64,000 bases of DNA, from assembly GCF_000718555.1 (NCBI RefSeq), contig NZ_JOAN01000002.1, positions 310,001-374,000 of the forward strand. The letters are read 5' to 3'. Numbering within the stretch: position 1 is the first letter of the stretch; every line of letters begins with the position of its first letter. This document shows, one piece after another, positions 10,985 through 19,952 of this stretch. A program made the translations under genes and the position numbers. The DNA comes from Micromonospora chokoriensis. GTDB taxonomy: Bacteria > Actinomycetota > Actinomycetes > Mycobacteriales > Micromonosporaceae. The notes beneath the pieces were generated by a model. It was not told the DNA's origin, ran no database searches, and worked only from the letters and a program-made list of their open reading frames with translations.

Positions 10985-12940
10985 ATGGCCGTGGCCCGCG
11001 TGATGGTAGGCGCCGCCGAGAACGCTCCTGACATGGCGCGGCTCGCCGTGCTGATAAGTGATTACGAGATGGCTCGCGACGATGATCGAAGCTTCATCGC
11101 CACCATGGCGGCGATGATCGGCGTTGCGGTGGCCCTAGCCACTGCCGTGGTGGCGGTCGTGAGCCAGACCTGCCAGTTCGCGCAGACAGACGACTGCGTC
11201 ACCGCACATGACGCGCTGCTCGCCGCGACCCCACTCCCGACCCTCGCCGCGCTTGCATACATGCAGATGTTGGGCGTCGTCGCGACGATGCGCTCCTACT
11301 ACATCCGCGCGGTCGAGACGGAGTTGCAGACGTACGCGGTCGACCAACTTGTCGCGGTTCCGGAGCTGCGCCCAGCCAGCCTCGTCGGCGTGATGACCGA
11401 GATAGTCAGCCTGCGCCGGGGACGGCTCGGCTATCGGCTGCTCTATCTACTTATCTACTTCTGCGTCGTGGTCGTCTTCGGCGGACTCGCCCTGTACGTC
11501 GCACTCCGCCTCGGCCAGCCCTGGCAATTGATCATGTTTATCGTCTACGGCCTGTTCGCGCTCCTGTTCACCGTCGAGGTCATGGCCACCGCAGTCGGCG
11601 GAAACTCGCTCTTCTTCAAGCACGCGGCGAGGTACGCGGCGCGCACACTCGACCTCAGCAGGCCCGAGCCGCCACACGACGAGGAACGAAAGCTCTGGTC
11701 CTACCTTCTGGTGCCAAGGACTGCGGACTGGATCAAGTGGATCATCGTGCCGGCGGTCGGAGGACTCCTCCTGTGGGCCGGATCCATTCGGCTCGACCGA
11801 GATGAGCTGGCAACCGCGGCGGTGGTGTGGCTCATGCTGGAAGGTCTCATCTACACCGCCCGCTATCAGTGGAACGACATCATCGGGCTGGCCGACGATG
11901 TCGCTCATCCCGCGAGGAGCGCGCGCAAGAGGCTGCCGGTCGGCAACAGCAATCCGACGATGCGACGCAACGTGCGGCGGTCGGCCGTCACAGCTCTCGC
12001 CCGTGTCGCCCTGGCGATCGGCGTCGGTGTCTACTTCGACCTGGCCTGGGTAATGGCCTGCCTCATCTGCTCGGTTTTCGGTGTCGCCGTGCTGTACGAG
12101 GCTCTGCGGCGGCGCCCCGCCTCGGACCGGCCGGAGCGGACGACGCCGGTCACCGTGGCGATCTGGCTCGCCGTCGGGCTCGGCTACGTGCTGCGGGCAG
12201 CCGTCGCATGCTGGCTGATCGGGCTCGGTCCCCACGACGCCCGAACCTGGCTGGTGGCAGGTGCTTTCGGCGCGTTCGGGGTGATGTTCGTGACGCTGAC
12301 CTGGGCGTTGGAGGCAAGCAGCTACTGCCGCGAGGTCGACGGCGAGATCCGGTACGCGCCGGAACTGCGAGCAAAGCCGCAGATCGCGGCGCTGCTCCCG
12401 TACACCGGCAAACCGGTCGCCCCCGGGAGCCACAGCAAGGACGACGCCGACTGCGGTGATGAAACCATGCTGGAGAAGCGCGGCCTGCTGATAAGCCCGT
12501 GGAACAGCGCGGCGCTCATCGCCCTCCTCCTGTCCGCGCCACTGGGCGTGCTCATGGCCGACGGCCTCGACATGCCGGCTGCCGACACTCGACTGGGCTG
12601 GGTCGCGTTGGTGACCGCCGTGGCGGCGGTGGCGATGCTGGCCAGCGCCAACACCAGGGTCCGCACGCTCGTGCTGCTCGCCGGGACGGTCGGCCTCGCG
12701 GCGACTCAGTACAGCCTGGGCCTGCAGCCCGGCTTCGGCGTCGCTCCCTGGTTGGTCTTCGCCGGCTGTTACGTGGCCTTCCGATCGCAGTCTTACACCA
12801 GCCTGACGGAGGGCCTCGAAATTCTCGCCAAGGTTCTGCTCTACCGGATCGACGTGCTGTGGAGGAAGACGCGTTCCGTGCTGGTCAGCAAGCGTACCGA
12901 GGCATTGGTGTGGGAGGACAGACCCGGCGGGTCGCCGTGA
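10985..12940 (+). CDS. large polytopic membrane protein with a UbiA-like motif
   Basis: The protein has about 651 residues with ten or more hydrophobic helices. An N-terminal two-to-four-helix part (to about 200) is followed by a basic loop, then helices around a motif near residues 293-318: WNDIIGLADDVAHP…RKRLPVG. The pattern ND…D…HP…R…P…G resembles the first aspartate-rich loop of UbiA-superfamily prenyltransferases such as decaprenyl-phosphate ribosyl transferase. A clear second Asp loop is not seen, so catalysis is uncertain. The start is unsure: ATG 10985 is used, with 11003, 11033 or TTG 10964 also possible, and none has a good ribosome site. No neighbour explains its role. Confidence 0.6.
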   Translation: MAVARVMVGAAENAPDMARLAVLISDYEMARDDDRSFIATMAAMIGVAVALATAVVAVVSQTCQFAQTDDCVTAHDALLAATPLPTLAALAYMQMLGVVATMRSYYIRAVETELQTYAVDQLVAVPELRPASLVGVMTEIVSLRRGRLGYRLLYLLIYFCVVVVFGGLALYVALRLGQPWQLIMFIVYGLFALLFTVEVMATAVGGNSLFFKHAARYAARTLDLSRPEPPHDEERKLWSYLLVPRTADWIKWIIVPAVGGLLLWAGSIRLDRDELATAAVVWLMLEGLIYTARYQWNDIIGLADDVAHPARSARKRLPVGNSNPTMRRNVRRSAVTALARVALAIGVGVYFDLAWVMACLICSVFGVAVLYEALRRRPASDRPERTTPVTVAIWLAVGLGYVLRAAVACWLIGLGPHDARTWLVAGAFGAFGVMFVTLTWALEASSYCREVDGEIRYAPELRAKPQIAALLPYTGKPVAPGSHSKDDADCGDETMLEKRGLLISPWNSAALIALLLSAPLGVLMADGLDMPAADTRLGWVALVTAVAAVAMLASANTRVRTLVLLAGTVGLAATQYSLGLQPGFGVAPWLVFAGCYVAFRSQSYTSLTEGLEILAKVLLYRIDVLWRKTRSVLVSKRTEALVWEDRPGGSP

Positions 12941-12997
12941 TCACGGCCGACCTCATCCCGCAGGTCTCCGGCAGTCACTCATCCCTGCGGCACAGCA

Positions 12998-13375
12998 CTA
13001 GCCGGCCACGACCGAGACGTGGGCGGTGACGATCCGCCAGCCGACGGGCAGGCGTACCCAGGTCTGGGTCTGCCGCCCGGTGGTGGCGGCGCCGGCGTAA
13101 CCGAATCGGGTCGTCACGACCGCCAGGTCCGGGCCGAACGTGGTGACCACCGGGTCGACCAGCCGGCGACCGGCCGGCAGCGGTGGCTGCGCAGCCCGCC
13201 ACTTGCGCTGCTCGTCCAGCCCGTACTGATGGTCGGCGAGGCCGAACCGCACGGTCCGCTCGGAATCCCAGAAGTAGCCGCAGATCCGGTCGGCGTCGTT
13301 GTCGGCCAACGCCCGCTCGTAGTCGGCGAAGGCCGCCGCCACCTCGGCGACCACGTCCGTCCGGTCGATCTCCAT
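12998..13375 (-). CDS. AtzH/HpxZ-like NTF2-fold protein (former DUF3225)
   Basis: The 125-residue protein has the NTF2-like layout of AtzH/HpxZ proteins: N-terminal helix EVAAAFADYERALADNDADRICGYFW, central RFGLADHQYG, and RLPVGWRIVTAHVSVV at the C-terminus. Members occur in oxalurate, cyanurate and allophanate gene clusters; the exact role is unresolved. Here it is the last gene of the run of nitrogen-compound genes on this strand. It is separated from the permease gene by 82 bases that contain a hairpin, so it may be transcribed at a lower level or from its own promoter. Confidence 0.75.
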   Translation of the reverse strand: MEIDRTDVVAEVAAAFADYERALADNDADRICGYFWDSERTVRFGLADHQYGLDEQRKWRAAQPPLPAGRRLVDPVVTTFGPDLAVVTTRFGYAGAATTGRQTQTWVRLPVGWRIVTAHVSVVAG

Positions 13376-13410
13376 GCGGCACGTCCCTTCGATCCGTTGG
13401 GTCGGGAACT

Positions 13411-13454
13411 GGCCGGCCCGGTCGGAAGCCGTGCTGCCCCCGACCGGGCCAGCC
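13411..13454. terminator. hairpin in the permease-AtzH gap
   Basis: GGCCCGGTCGG (13415-13425) pairs perfectly with CCGACCGGGCC (13440-13450) over a 14-base loop. After one mismatch the stem extends a further three pairs (13411-13413 with 13452-13454). It follows the permease stop on the minus strand and may act as a terminator or attenuator before the AtzH-like gene. Confidence 0.55.
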
Positions 13455-13457
13455 GGC

Positions 13458-15086
13458 TCAGCCGCTCAGCGCCGACGTCCGCTGCTCGCCGTCGGACCGG
13501 CCGCTGGCCGGGTCGGCCCGAGCGGGCTCTCGGTCCAGTTCGATCTCCTCCGGGTCGGGGTCGCGGGGCGTGGGACGGGCCAGCGCGAAGACCACACAGA
13601 TCACCGCGACGAAGAGGTAGCCGAGTGCTACCTGACCGTTGGCGTTCCACTCGATCCGCTCGCCATGGATCAGCCCGATGAACGACAGCAGCGCGCCGGA
13701 GCCGGCGAAGATCGCGGCCCGCACGAACCGCTTGTCGATGATGAAGACCACCACCGCGCCGAGCACCAGGCCGGCGAGGATCGCGCCCTGACCGAGCACC
13801 AGCAACCCGTCGTAGATCACGCCGGCGCCGTTGAGCGCGTCGTCGCCGACTGCCGCGGCGGTGGTGCCGGCCGCTGCCAACGTGTTGTCGATCTGCCCGG
13901 TGGCCCAGGCCGCGATGTTTGGGATCAGCGCGGCGACCACGGCGGCGGCGTGCGCCCGGGGGGTCGCCTGGAACGCCTGTGCCCCAATCAACAATCCGAT
14001 GTAGAGCAGGATGGGCACGATGGCCGCCGTCGGGAAGATCGCGCCGAGCAGCCCGAACATGCCGAGGAAGCAGAGCACCGCGATCACCACGCCGGTCGCC
14101 ATCGAGTAGCCGCTGCGTCCGCCTGCGGCCTTCCAACCCGGGTGTCCGACATAGACGGCAGGCGGGAACGGCGAGCCGAGCGCGGCCCCGATCACCGCAC
14201 CCGCTCCGTCGGCGAGCAGCACGCTGCGCAGGTTGTAGTTGTCCCCCGCGGTGGCCGCGCTCTCCACGTTTGTCATGCCTTCGGTGAAGTTGTAGACGCC
14301 GAGCGGGATCGCCGTCGCCAGCAGGGGTGCCATGTCGGCCAGCCCGGTGAAGAGCAGGTCGAGCTTGAACGAGGGTACGGCGATCGCGATGTCCCGGGCC
14401 GCAGCCGTGACGTCCGGCACCGACATCGCCCCGCCGGCCCAGCCGATCGCGGTGCCGAGCAGCAGCGCGGCGAGGCCGATCGGAAAGTTGAACGGCAGCT
14501 TCACGTCGGTGAGCAGGCCGATCAGCAGCAACGCGAAGACCGGTAGGGCGACCCAGGCCATCCGCCACATCTGCCCGGCCGGGTTCATCGAGATGAACGT
14601 GATGGAGATTCCCGCGAGGGTGCCGAGCAGCGCGGCCCGGGGTGCGTACCGGCGGATGTAGGGCCCAACGAACGCGCCGATCAGCACGATCACGCCGATG
14701 ATGAACGCCCATGCCAGCCCTGCCTCCCAGGCCCGCACGGGATCCTGGGTGCGCAGGTAGATCGGGAGCATGATGACGAAGATGACGATGAACATGTGCG
14801 GCACGCTCGGCCCGTACGGCAGGGCCGTCACATCGGTGCGGTTCTCCCGACGGGCCAGCCGGCGGGCCAGGTAGGTGTAGTAGATGTTGCCGGCGACCAG
14901 GGCGATGCCGAGCGCCGGCAGGATCGTGCCGAACACCTCCCCCTCGGGGAGGTTCACCACGGCCAGGCAGAGCCCGGTCAGGGTGAGCACGTTGACCAGG
15001 ACGTTGACACCGAAGCCGAAGAACGCGTTGGTGTCGCCGCGCACCCAGTACGGGAGGGGGACGACTGTGGGTTTGGTCGAGACCAT
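13458..15086 (-). CDS. NCS2/AzgA-like permease
   Basis: The 542-residue protein has about 12-14 membrane helices. It carries NCS2-type features: an N-terminal DTNAFFGFGVNVLVNVLTLTG, a central FTEGMTNVESAATAGDNYNLRSVLLADG resembling the AzgA ESAAG loop, and a charged C-terminal tail. The family moves purines, pyrimidines and related ureides by proton symport. Its position directly downstream of two amidohydrolases makes biuret, triuret, allophanate-forming ureides or a triazine plausible substrates; this is inference. The ATG at 15086 follows GGGAGC, and the gap to the BiuH-like gene is 12 bases. Confidence 0.75.
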   Translation of the reverse strand: MVSTKPTVVPLPYWVRGDTNAFFGFGVNVLVNVLTLTGLCLAVVNLPEGEVFGTILPALGIALVAGNIYYTYLARRLARRENRTDVTALPYGPSVPHMFIVIFVIMLPIYLRTQDPVRAWEAGLAWAFIIGVIVLIGAFVGPYIRRYAPRAALLGTLAGISITFISMNPAGQMWRMAWVALPVFALLLIGLLTDVKLPFNFPIGLAALLLGTAIGWAGGAMSVPDVTAAARDIAIAVPSFKLDLLFTGLADMAPLLATAIPLGVYNFTEGMTNVESAATAGDNYNLRSVLLADGAGAVIGAALGSPFPPAVYVGHPGWKAAGGRSGYSMATGVVIAVLCFLGMFGLLGAIFPTAAIVPILLYIGLLIGAQAFQATPRAHAAAVVAALIPNIAAWATGQIDNTLAAAGTTAAAVGDDALNGAGVIYDGLLVLGQGAILAGLVLGAVVVFIIDKRFVRAAIFAGSGALLSFIGLIHGERIEWNANGQVALGYLFVAVICVVFALARPTPRDPDPEEIELDREPARADPASGRSDGEQRTSALSG

Positions 15087-15098
15087 GGCTGCTCCCGG

Positions 15099-15791
15099 TC
15101 AGAAGGAGGGTTGCAACACTCCGGTGGTGGGCAGGGCGGCGCGCACCTGCGCCGAGTCGGCGACCCAGCCGAAGATTCCGCCCTGGGCGGCGATCATGTC
15201 GAGCCCGACCCGCTGGAACTCGGGGAAGTAGGACCCGACGCAGTCGGCGAGCACGAGGCACTCGTACCCGCGGTCGTTGGCCTCCCGGACGGTCGTGTGC
15301 ACGCACACTTCGGTGGTGACCCCGGTGACCAGGAGGCTGCGGATCCCCCGCTCCGTGAGCAGGGTGTCCAGGTTGGTGGCGTAGAAGGCGCCCTTGCCGG
15401 GCTTGTCGATGACCGGCTCGCCGGGCAGCGGCGTCAGCTCGTCGATGATGTCGTGGCCGTACTCGCCACGGACCAGAATCCGACCGTTGGGGCCGGAGTC
15501 ACCGATCCGCATACTCGGCGCCCCGCGGCTGAGTTTGGCCGGCGGGCAGTCGGACAGGTCGGGCAGGTGCCCCTCGCGGGTGTGCACGACGCTCAGGCCG
15601 ACGGCGCGGGCGTCGGCCAGCAACGCCGCGAGCGGTGCGATGGTGCGGCGTAACTGGCCGACGTCGTTGCCCAGGCTGGCACCGAACCCGCCAGGTTCCA
15701 GGAAGTCGCGCTGCATGTCGATGACGAGTAGCGCCGTGGTTGAAATGTCGAAGGCGTACGGGCCGGGTCGCGCGGCGGTGATGGTCAACAT
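15099..15791 (-). CDS. biuH: isochorismatase-fold cysteine hydrolase, biuret amidohydrolase-like
   Basis: The 230-residue protein has the catalytic triad of the family: Asp25 in VIDMQRDF, Lys in IDKPGKGAF (about 130-133) and Cys163 in [11 protein letters not shown]. The segments [47 protein letters not shown] and QGGIFGWV match the biuret hydrolase group as I know it. The reaction would be biuret to allophanate plus ammonia. It lies 13 bases downstream of a paralogue and shares the operon with an allophanate hydrolase, which would consume its product. Related substrates, such as carbamoyl-ureas or N-carbamoylsarcosine, remain possible. Confidence 0.75.
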   Translation of the reverse strand: MLTITAARPGPYAFDISTTALLVIDMQRDFLEPGGFGASLGNDVGQLRRTIAPLAALLADARAVGLSVVHTREGHLPDLSDCPPAKLSRGAPSMRIGDSGPNGRILVRGEYGHDIIDELTPLPGEPVIDKPGKGAFYATNLDTLLTERGIRSLLVTGVTTEVCVHTTVREANDRGYECLVLADCVGSYFPEFQRVGLDMIAAQGGIFGWVADSAQVRAALPTTGVLQPSF

Positions 15792-15804
15792 GGGCGCACC
15801 TGCC

Positions 15805-16494
15805 TCACTTGGCCGTGGCGGCGATGACGTCGTCGGATGTGGTGACGCAGCCGAAGACGCCGCCCTGCATGGTCACCATGTGCAGTGCCGCGTCGTGGTT
15901 GGCCTTGTCGGTGGCGCCTGTGCAGTCGGAGAGGACCAGGCACTCGTACCCCCGGTCGTTCGCCTCGCGCATCGTGGTGTGCACGCAGACGTCGGTGGTG
16001 ATGCCGGTGAGGATCAGGTGGGTGATGCCCCGGGTGCGGAGCACCAGGTCGAGGTTTGTGGCGTAGAAGGCGCCCTTGCCCGGCTTATCGATGATCACCT
16101 CGCCGGCAACCGGGGCCACCTCGGGCACGATCTCCCAGCCCGGCTCGCCCCTGATCAGGATCCGTCCGGCCGGGCCGGCCGTGCCGATCTCGGCGCCGAT
16201 ACGCGCCGAACGCCACCGCTTGTTCGCCGGCAGGTCCGACAGCTGCGGGTCGTGTCCCTCCCGGGTGTGTACGACAAGCATCCCGAGCGATCGTGCGTGC
16301 TCCAGCAGCCGGGCCGTGGCCGGCAGCCCGGCCCGGGTGAGGCCGATGTCGTAGCCCATCGCGTCGACGTAGCCGCCCGGTCCGCAGAAGTCGGTCTGCC
16401 AGTCGATGCAGAGCAGTGCGGTACGCGCGGTATCCGCCGCGCCGTCGTACGGCCACGGGTAGGGGTTGGCCGTTACCGGCCCGATGCTGCCCAT
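15805..16494 (-). CDS. isochorismatase-fold cysteine hydrolase, second paralogue (triuret- or biuret-type)
   Basis: The 229-residue protein has the triad Asp31 ([10 protein letters not shown]), Lys ([11 protein letters not shown]) and Cys in [11 protein letters not shown]. It shares HTREGH, ILIRGE and [13 protein letters not shown] with its downstream neighbour but diverges elsewhere, so the two probably act on different substrates. Candidates are triuret (as in the TrtA/BiuH pair), an N-carbamoyl compound or a ureidoacrylate-like molecule. The ATG at 16494 is chosen because AGGAGG lies just upstream (16502-16507, read on the minus strand), inside the longer frame that begins at 16515. Confidence 0.7.
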   Translation of the reverse strand: MGSIGPVTANPYPWPYDGAADTARTALLCIDWQTDFCGPGGYVDAMGYDIGLTRAGLPATARLLEHARSLGMLVVHTREGHDPQLSDLPANKRWRSARIGAEIGTAGPAGRILIRGEPGWEIVPEVAPVAGEVIIDKPGKGAFYATNLDLVLRTRGITHLILTGITTDVCVHTTMREANDRGYECLVLSDCTGATDKANHDAALHMVTMQGGVFGCVTTSDDVIAATAK

Positions 16495-16533
16495 CCTCTC
16501 GCCTCCTGTCGTCATCGCTGGTGCCTGCCCGCC

Positions 16534-18336
16534 CTACCGCCCGGCGGCGGCGCGACGGTAGGCCCGCCACCCACCGGCGGCGCTGATGTCCTCGGCCGGC
16601 GGGCCGGCGGCGTACGCCTCGCTGAGGAAACCGAGCACGTCCCGCCCGTCGTGCAGCCGGACCCAGCCGAGCGAGAGCGGAGCCGGCACCCCGGCCAGCA
16701 ACCCGCCGACCGCGGACCCGGGCAGCCGCCACAGCTCGACCTCGATCGGGTGGCCGGCCGGCCCGTCCGGCGCTACCCGGACCAGGCCGGGCAGTCCCTC
16801 GCCGTCGGGCGTGTCCATCCGGAAGAGCCGGTAGAGCGGCGCAGTGCGGGCGGCGCCAACGAGGGCGGCACCGTGCCCGAGCAACTCACCGTTGCGGGAC
16901 TCGCCCGCCAGGTGCCGGCCGACCACGGCGATCAACAGCTCCGCCGGACGCTGGGCCGGTGGTGAGCTGACCTCGACCGCCCGGCTCGGTGCGCCGGCCT
17001 CGGTGAGGGTGGCGGCCAGCCGGGCCAGGGTGGTGTCGCTGAACGCCGGGCCGACCAGGGTCAGGCTCGCCGGGCGGCCGGCGCTGGTGAACCCGTTGGG
17101 TACGGTCACCGCCGCCAGGTCGAGCAGGTTCGCGAACTGCGTGTAGCGGCCCAGCATGGCGTTGCGCCCGATCGGGTCCTCGGCGATCTCGTCGAGCGTG
17201 AACGTGGTGCCGACGGTCGGCACCACCAGCACGTCGATGTCCTGCCAGAGCTCGTCGACCTGTGCCCGCAGCTCGCGCAGGCGGTGCTGGGCTCGGAAGG
17301 CGTCGATCGCGTCGTAGCGCCGCCCAGTCTCCAGCACGGCCCGGGTGACCGCGAGGACCGACTCGGGGTGCGAGCGCAGGAAGCCGTCCAGGGCGACGAG
17401 ACGCTCGGCCACCCAGGGCCCCCGGTAGAGCAGGTCACCCGCGTCGAAGAAGGCGCCGAGCGGCACCGACCGCAGGGACCCGACGAAGGTGCGTAGCCGC
17501 TGCACCCCCGCGGCGAACCGGGCCTCCTGCCCGGTGTCGCCGAAGAACTCGAGGTCTTCTGCCCGGGGCACCCCGAGGCGTAGCCTCCCCGCTAGGCGGG
17601 GAACCACCTGCTCCGCCGGCAACGGACGCCCCCAGGGGTCTGCCGCTGTGACGGCACGGGCCGCGTGCAGCACCTCGACGGCACCTGCGACGTCGGTGGC
17701 GAAGACCGACACGCAGTCCAGCGAGCGGCAGGCCGGGACCACGCCGGCCGTGCTGAGCAGCCCACGGGTGGGCTTGAGGCCGACTATCCCGTTGAGCGCT
17801 GCCGGCACCCGGCCGGAGCCCGCGGTGTCCGTACCCAAGGCGAAGCTGACCTGGCCCGAGGCCACCGCGACGGCCGAGCCGGAGCTGGAGCCTCCGGAGA
17901 TGAGCCCGCCGCCGAAGACGCTCTGGCAACTGCCGTACGGCGAGCGGGCGCCGGTCAGCCCGGTGGCGAACTGGTCGAGGTTGGTCTTGCCGACGAGCAG
18001 CGCTCCGGCGTCGAGCAGCCGGCGCACCACCGGAGCGTCCTCGGCGGGCCGGTAGCCGAAGTCGGGGCAGCCGGCGGTGGTGACCATGCCGGCCACGTCG
18101 ATGTTGTCCTTGACCGCGAAGGGGATCCCGTACAGCGGCAGCGCGGGATCACCGTGGCGGGTCAGCGACTGGGCGCGCTCACGCAGGCGGTCGGCCGGGA
18201 CTGTACTGATCCAGACCGGCCCGCCGTCGCGCCCGGCGAGCCCGTCCAGGATGCGCTCGGCCTGGCCCGCCGGGGTCAGGTCACCCTCACGGTACGCCGA
18301 CCGAAGCTCCGAAATGGACATCGCTGGCTCTGGCAT
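16534..18336 (-). CDS. atzF: allophanate hydrolase (amidase-signature, AtzF type)
   Basis: About 600 residues. The amidase-signature domain has Lys76 (PFAVKDNID), the Gly/Ser stretch with cis-Ser near 150 (SGGSSSGSA) and the nucleophile Ser near 174 (GTDTAGSGRVPAA). The C-terminal AtzF-type domain runs from about 465 to 600 (LLIAVVGRHLAGE…LGWVRLHDGRDVLGFL). The reaction is allophanate to ammonia and CO2 through N-carboxycarbamate, with the C-terminal domain handling the decarboxylation branch. The start is uncertain between ATG 18336 and ATG 18321; neither has a strong ribosome site. It is followed after 39 bases by the first amidohydrolase. Confidence 0.85.
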   Translation of the reverse strand: MPEPAMSISELRSAYREGDLTPAGQAERILDGLAGRDGGPVWISTVPADRLRERAQSLTRHGDPALPLYGIPFAVKDNIDVAGMVTTAGCPDFGYRPAEDAPVVRRLLDAGALLVGKTNLDQFATGLTGARSPYGSCQSVFGGGLISGGSSSGSAVAVASGQVSFALGTDTAGSGRVPAALNGIVGLKPTRGLLSTAGVVPACRSLDCVSVFATDVAGAVEVLHAARAVTAADPWGRPLPAEQVVPRLAGRLRLGVPRAEDLEFFGDTGQEARFAAGVQRLRTFVGSLRSVPLGAFFDAGDLLYRGPWVAERLVALDGFLRSHPESVLAVTRAVLETGRRYDAIDAFRAQHRLRELRAQVDELWQDIDVLVVPTVGTTFTLDEIAEDPIGRNAMLGRYTQFANLLDLAAVTVPNGFTSAGRPASLTLVGPAFSDTTLARLAATLTEAGAPSRAVEVSSPPAQRPAELLIAVVGRHLAGESRNGELLGHGAALVGAARTAPLYRLFRMDTPDGEGLPGLVRVAPDGPAGHPIEVELWRLPGSAVGGLLAGVPAPLSLGWVRLHDGRDVLGFLSEAYAAGPPAEDISAAGGWRAYRRAAAGR

Positions 18337-18360
18337 ACAGTCGATTGTCGACAGTTCTGT
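18337..18360. promoter_or_regulatory. candidate regulator site upstream of atzF
   Basis: TGTCGACA (18346-18353) is an 8-bp palindrome. It is flanked by ACAG (18337-18340) and CTGT (18357-18360), which are inverted relative to each other, directly upstream of the ATG at 18336. The adjacent FadR-type regulator is the obvious candidate ligand. The evidence is symmetry and position only. Confidence 0.3.
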
Positions 18361-18436
18361 TACGGGAAATCGCGCGGCACGTAACGACGACATGACGGCG
18401 CGTGGCGGGGATCCGCCGGCCCGCAGGCAGTCTCGG

Positions 18437-19102
18437 CTATCCGAGGTACGAACGCGCACCATGCCCGGAAAGCACGGTGAGCACCTCCTCCGGGTCTCCC
18501 CCGGCGACCGCCTCGAACAACCGCTCGTGCCGGTGGACCCCGTCCAGCGGCTGCGCCAACTCCGCCTCCCGGCGCAGGTTGATCGCCATGTAGAGCTGCA
18601 ACTTCACGAGGATCGAGCCGTACACGGCGGAGAGCTGCCGGTTGCCGGCGAGCGCCACGAGCGCGACGTGGAACTCCCGGTGCGACTCGGCGACCGCCAT
18701 CCGGTCACCGGCCGGGGTCGCCTCCCTCATCTGGTCCAGTGTCGCCCGCAATCCGGCGAGGTCGCTTTCCCGGCCGACCGGGATCCCCGCCCGCACCGAG
18801 AAACGTTCCAACACGTCACGCAGCTCGTACAGCTCCCGCACGTCGCGATCTGACAGGGTCGCCACCCGGACTCCACGTCGGGGCACGTGCTCGACAAGCC
18901 CCTGCTGGGCCAGCAACCGCAGCGCCTCCCGCAACGGCGCCCGGCTGATGCCCAGCCGCCGGGTCAGCTGCTCCTCCACCAGGCGCTCGCCCGGGTCGCT
19001 CTTGCCACTGAGGATCTCCCGGGTCAGCCGAGAGACGGCGAGGTCCACGAGACTGACACTCTCCAGCTCACCATCCACCGTCGATGCGGCCACGTCGTTC
19101 AC
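18437..19102 (-). CDS. GntR-family regulator, FadR/FCD subfamily
   Basis: The 221-residue protein has an N-terminal winged helix (about 18-85; SGKSDPGERLVEEQLTRRLG, ISRAPLREALRLLAQQGLVE, RRGVRVATLS). An FCD ligand domain (about 95-215) has ELYELRDVLERFSVR and the metal/ligand His residues in HREFHVAL and HRHERLFEAV. It precedes and reads with the atzF-biuH-permease operon, so local control is likely, probably relieved by a ureide or carboxylate ligand. The start is uncertain. GTG 19102 is used; a CAGACT seven bases upstream could be a -10 box of a leaderless message. A perfect palindrome lies at 19122-19163. Confidence 0.8.
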   Translation of the reverse strand: MNDVAASTVDGELESVSLVDLAVSRLTREILSGKSDPGERLVEEQLTRRLGISRAPLREALRLLAQQGLVEHVPRRGVRVATLSDRDVRELYELRDVLERFSVRAGIPVGRESDLAGLRATLDQMREATPAGDRMAVAESHREFHVALVALAGNRQLSAVYGSILVKLQLYMAINLRREAELAQPLDGVHRHERLFEAVAGGDPEEVLTVLSGHGARSYLG

Positions 19103-19121
19103 TCCGATGAGTCTGCCACCT

Positions 19122-19163
19122 GCCCCCGCAACGACCGACGCGCGCGTCGGTCGTTGCGGGGGC
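19122..19163. repeat. 42-bp perfect palindrome without spacer
   Basis: Bases 19122-19142 are the exact reverse complement of 19143-19163, with no spacer and the centre at GCG/CGC. It lies between the stop of the upstream minus-strand gene (19216) and the start of gntR (19102). It may terminate the upstream gene, but being spacer-free it could also be a regulator site or cruciform. As RNA it would form a stem of at least 19 pairs. Confidence 0.7.
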
Positions 19164-19215
19164 CTGAGGTGCTCTCCCTCCAGACGGGGCAGAGATCCTC
19201 GCTGGGCCGCCAACG

Positions 19216-19836
19216 TCAGTAGGGGAGCTTGACCGCGTCTGAGACCGGCTGGCCGATCGCCTCTTCGAAGAAGTCGTTCACGCCGCTCGGTCCCTGCCGC
19301 GTCAGCAGGTCCTCGGCCTGGGAATTTTGGGCGCTGTCCAGACCATATATCCGGCCATTCCGCGGATATTTGGTCTCCGCGTTCGCCGGAATTGTGACGT
19401 CGAAGGATGTCGACCTCCCGGTCATCTTCCTGCGGGGGTAGTAGTCGACATTTCCGTCGCCCCAGTCCACCTCGAGGATGAACCAGTACGTCAGCCCCGG
19501 CTCCGGCTCGCCGGACGCCTTGGCAGTGACCTTGACCGTACGCGTGCCGCCCGGCGAAGAGCTGAGCTGATAGCGCAGGTCCTCAGGTGTCGGGCTGGAC
19601 GCGATTGGCGCGACGCTCGGAGTTGGTGTGGAGGAAGGCCCCTCGCCATCAGATCCTGCCGGTGCCGCTGCCAGGGCGACCTGGGCGACCGTGGCGATAC
19701 CGAATATTCCTGCGGCCACGAACGACATGATCGTCCACTTCTCGCTGTGCTTCCGCACATAAAGGAACGTGATCACCAAGATCACCGTGATGATTCCGCT
19801 GATGACGGCGGTAATGTAGATGGCGTCGCTGCTCAC
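19216..19836 (-). CDS. two-helix membrane protein with extracytoplasmic C-terminal domain, unknown function
   Basis: The 206-residue protein has two close N-terminal membrane helices (YITAVISGIITVILVITFLY and IMSFVAAGIFGIATVAQVAL). A Ser/Thr/Pro linker leads to a soluble domain of about 110 residues (LTYWFILEVDWGDGNVDYYP…ETKYPRNGRIYGLDS). I do not recognise the domain; the layout resembles small sensor-like or stress-related surface proteins of actinomycetes. GTG 19836 is used; the frame stays open to a GTG at 19911 without a clear ribosome site. It diverges from the small membrane gene at 19953. Confidence 0.6.
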   Translation of the reverse strand: MSSDAIYITAVISGIITVILVITFLYVRKHSEKWTIMSFVAAGIFGIATVAQVALAAAPAGSDGEGPSSTPTPSVAPIASSPTPEDLRYQLSSSPGGTRTVKVTAKASGEPEPGLTYWFILEVDWGDGNVDYYPRRKMTGRSTSFDVTIPANAETKYPRNGRIYGLDSAQNSQAEDLLTRQGPSGVNDFFEEAIGQPVSDAVKLPY

Positions 19837-19952
19837 GCGACGAGTGTGCCGTATGGCGGCAAGCTCGCCCTTGTCAGCGACACGATCGGATTGTGAGTGC
19901 CTAAAGAACACGATTTGAAATGATCAGAACCTCCGCTGTGGTCGAGGAGAAC

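Noticed and set aside
19122..19163. Palindrome as an insertion-sequence end
   Set aside because: No transposase, target duplication or second copy was seen; it is better explained as a terminator or regulatory palindrome.
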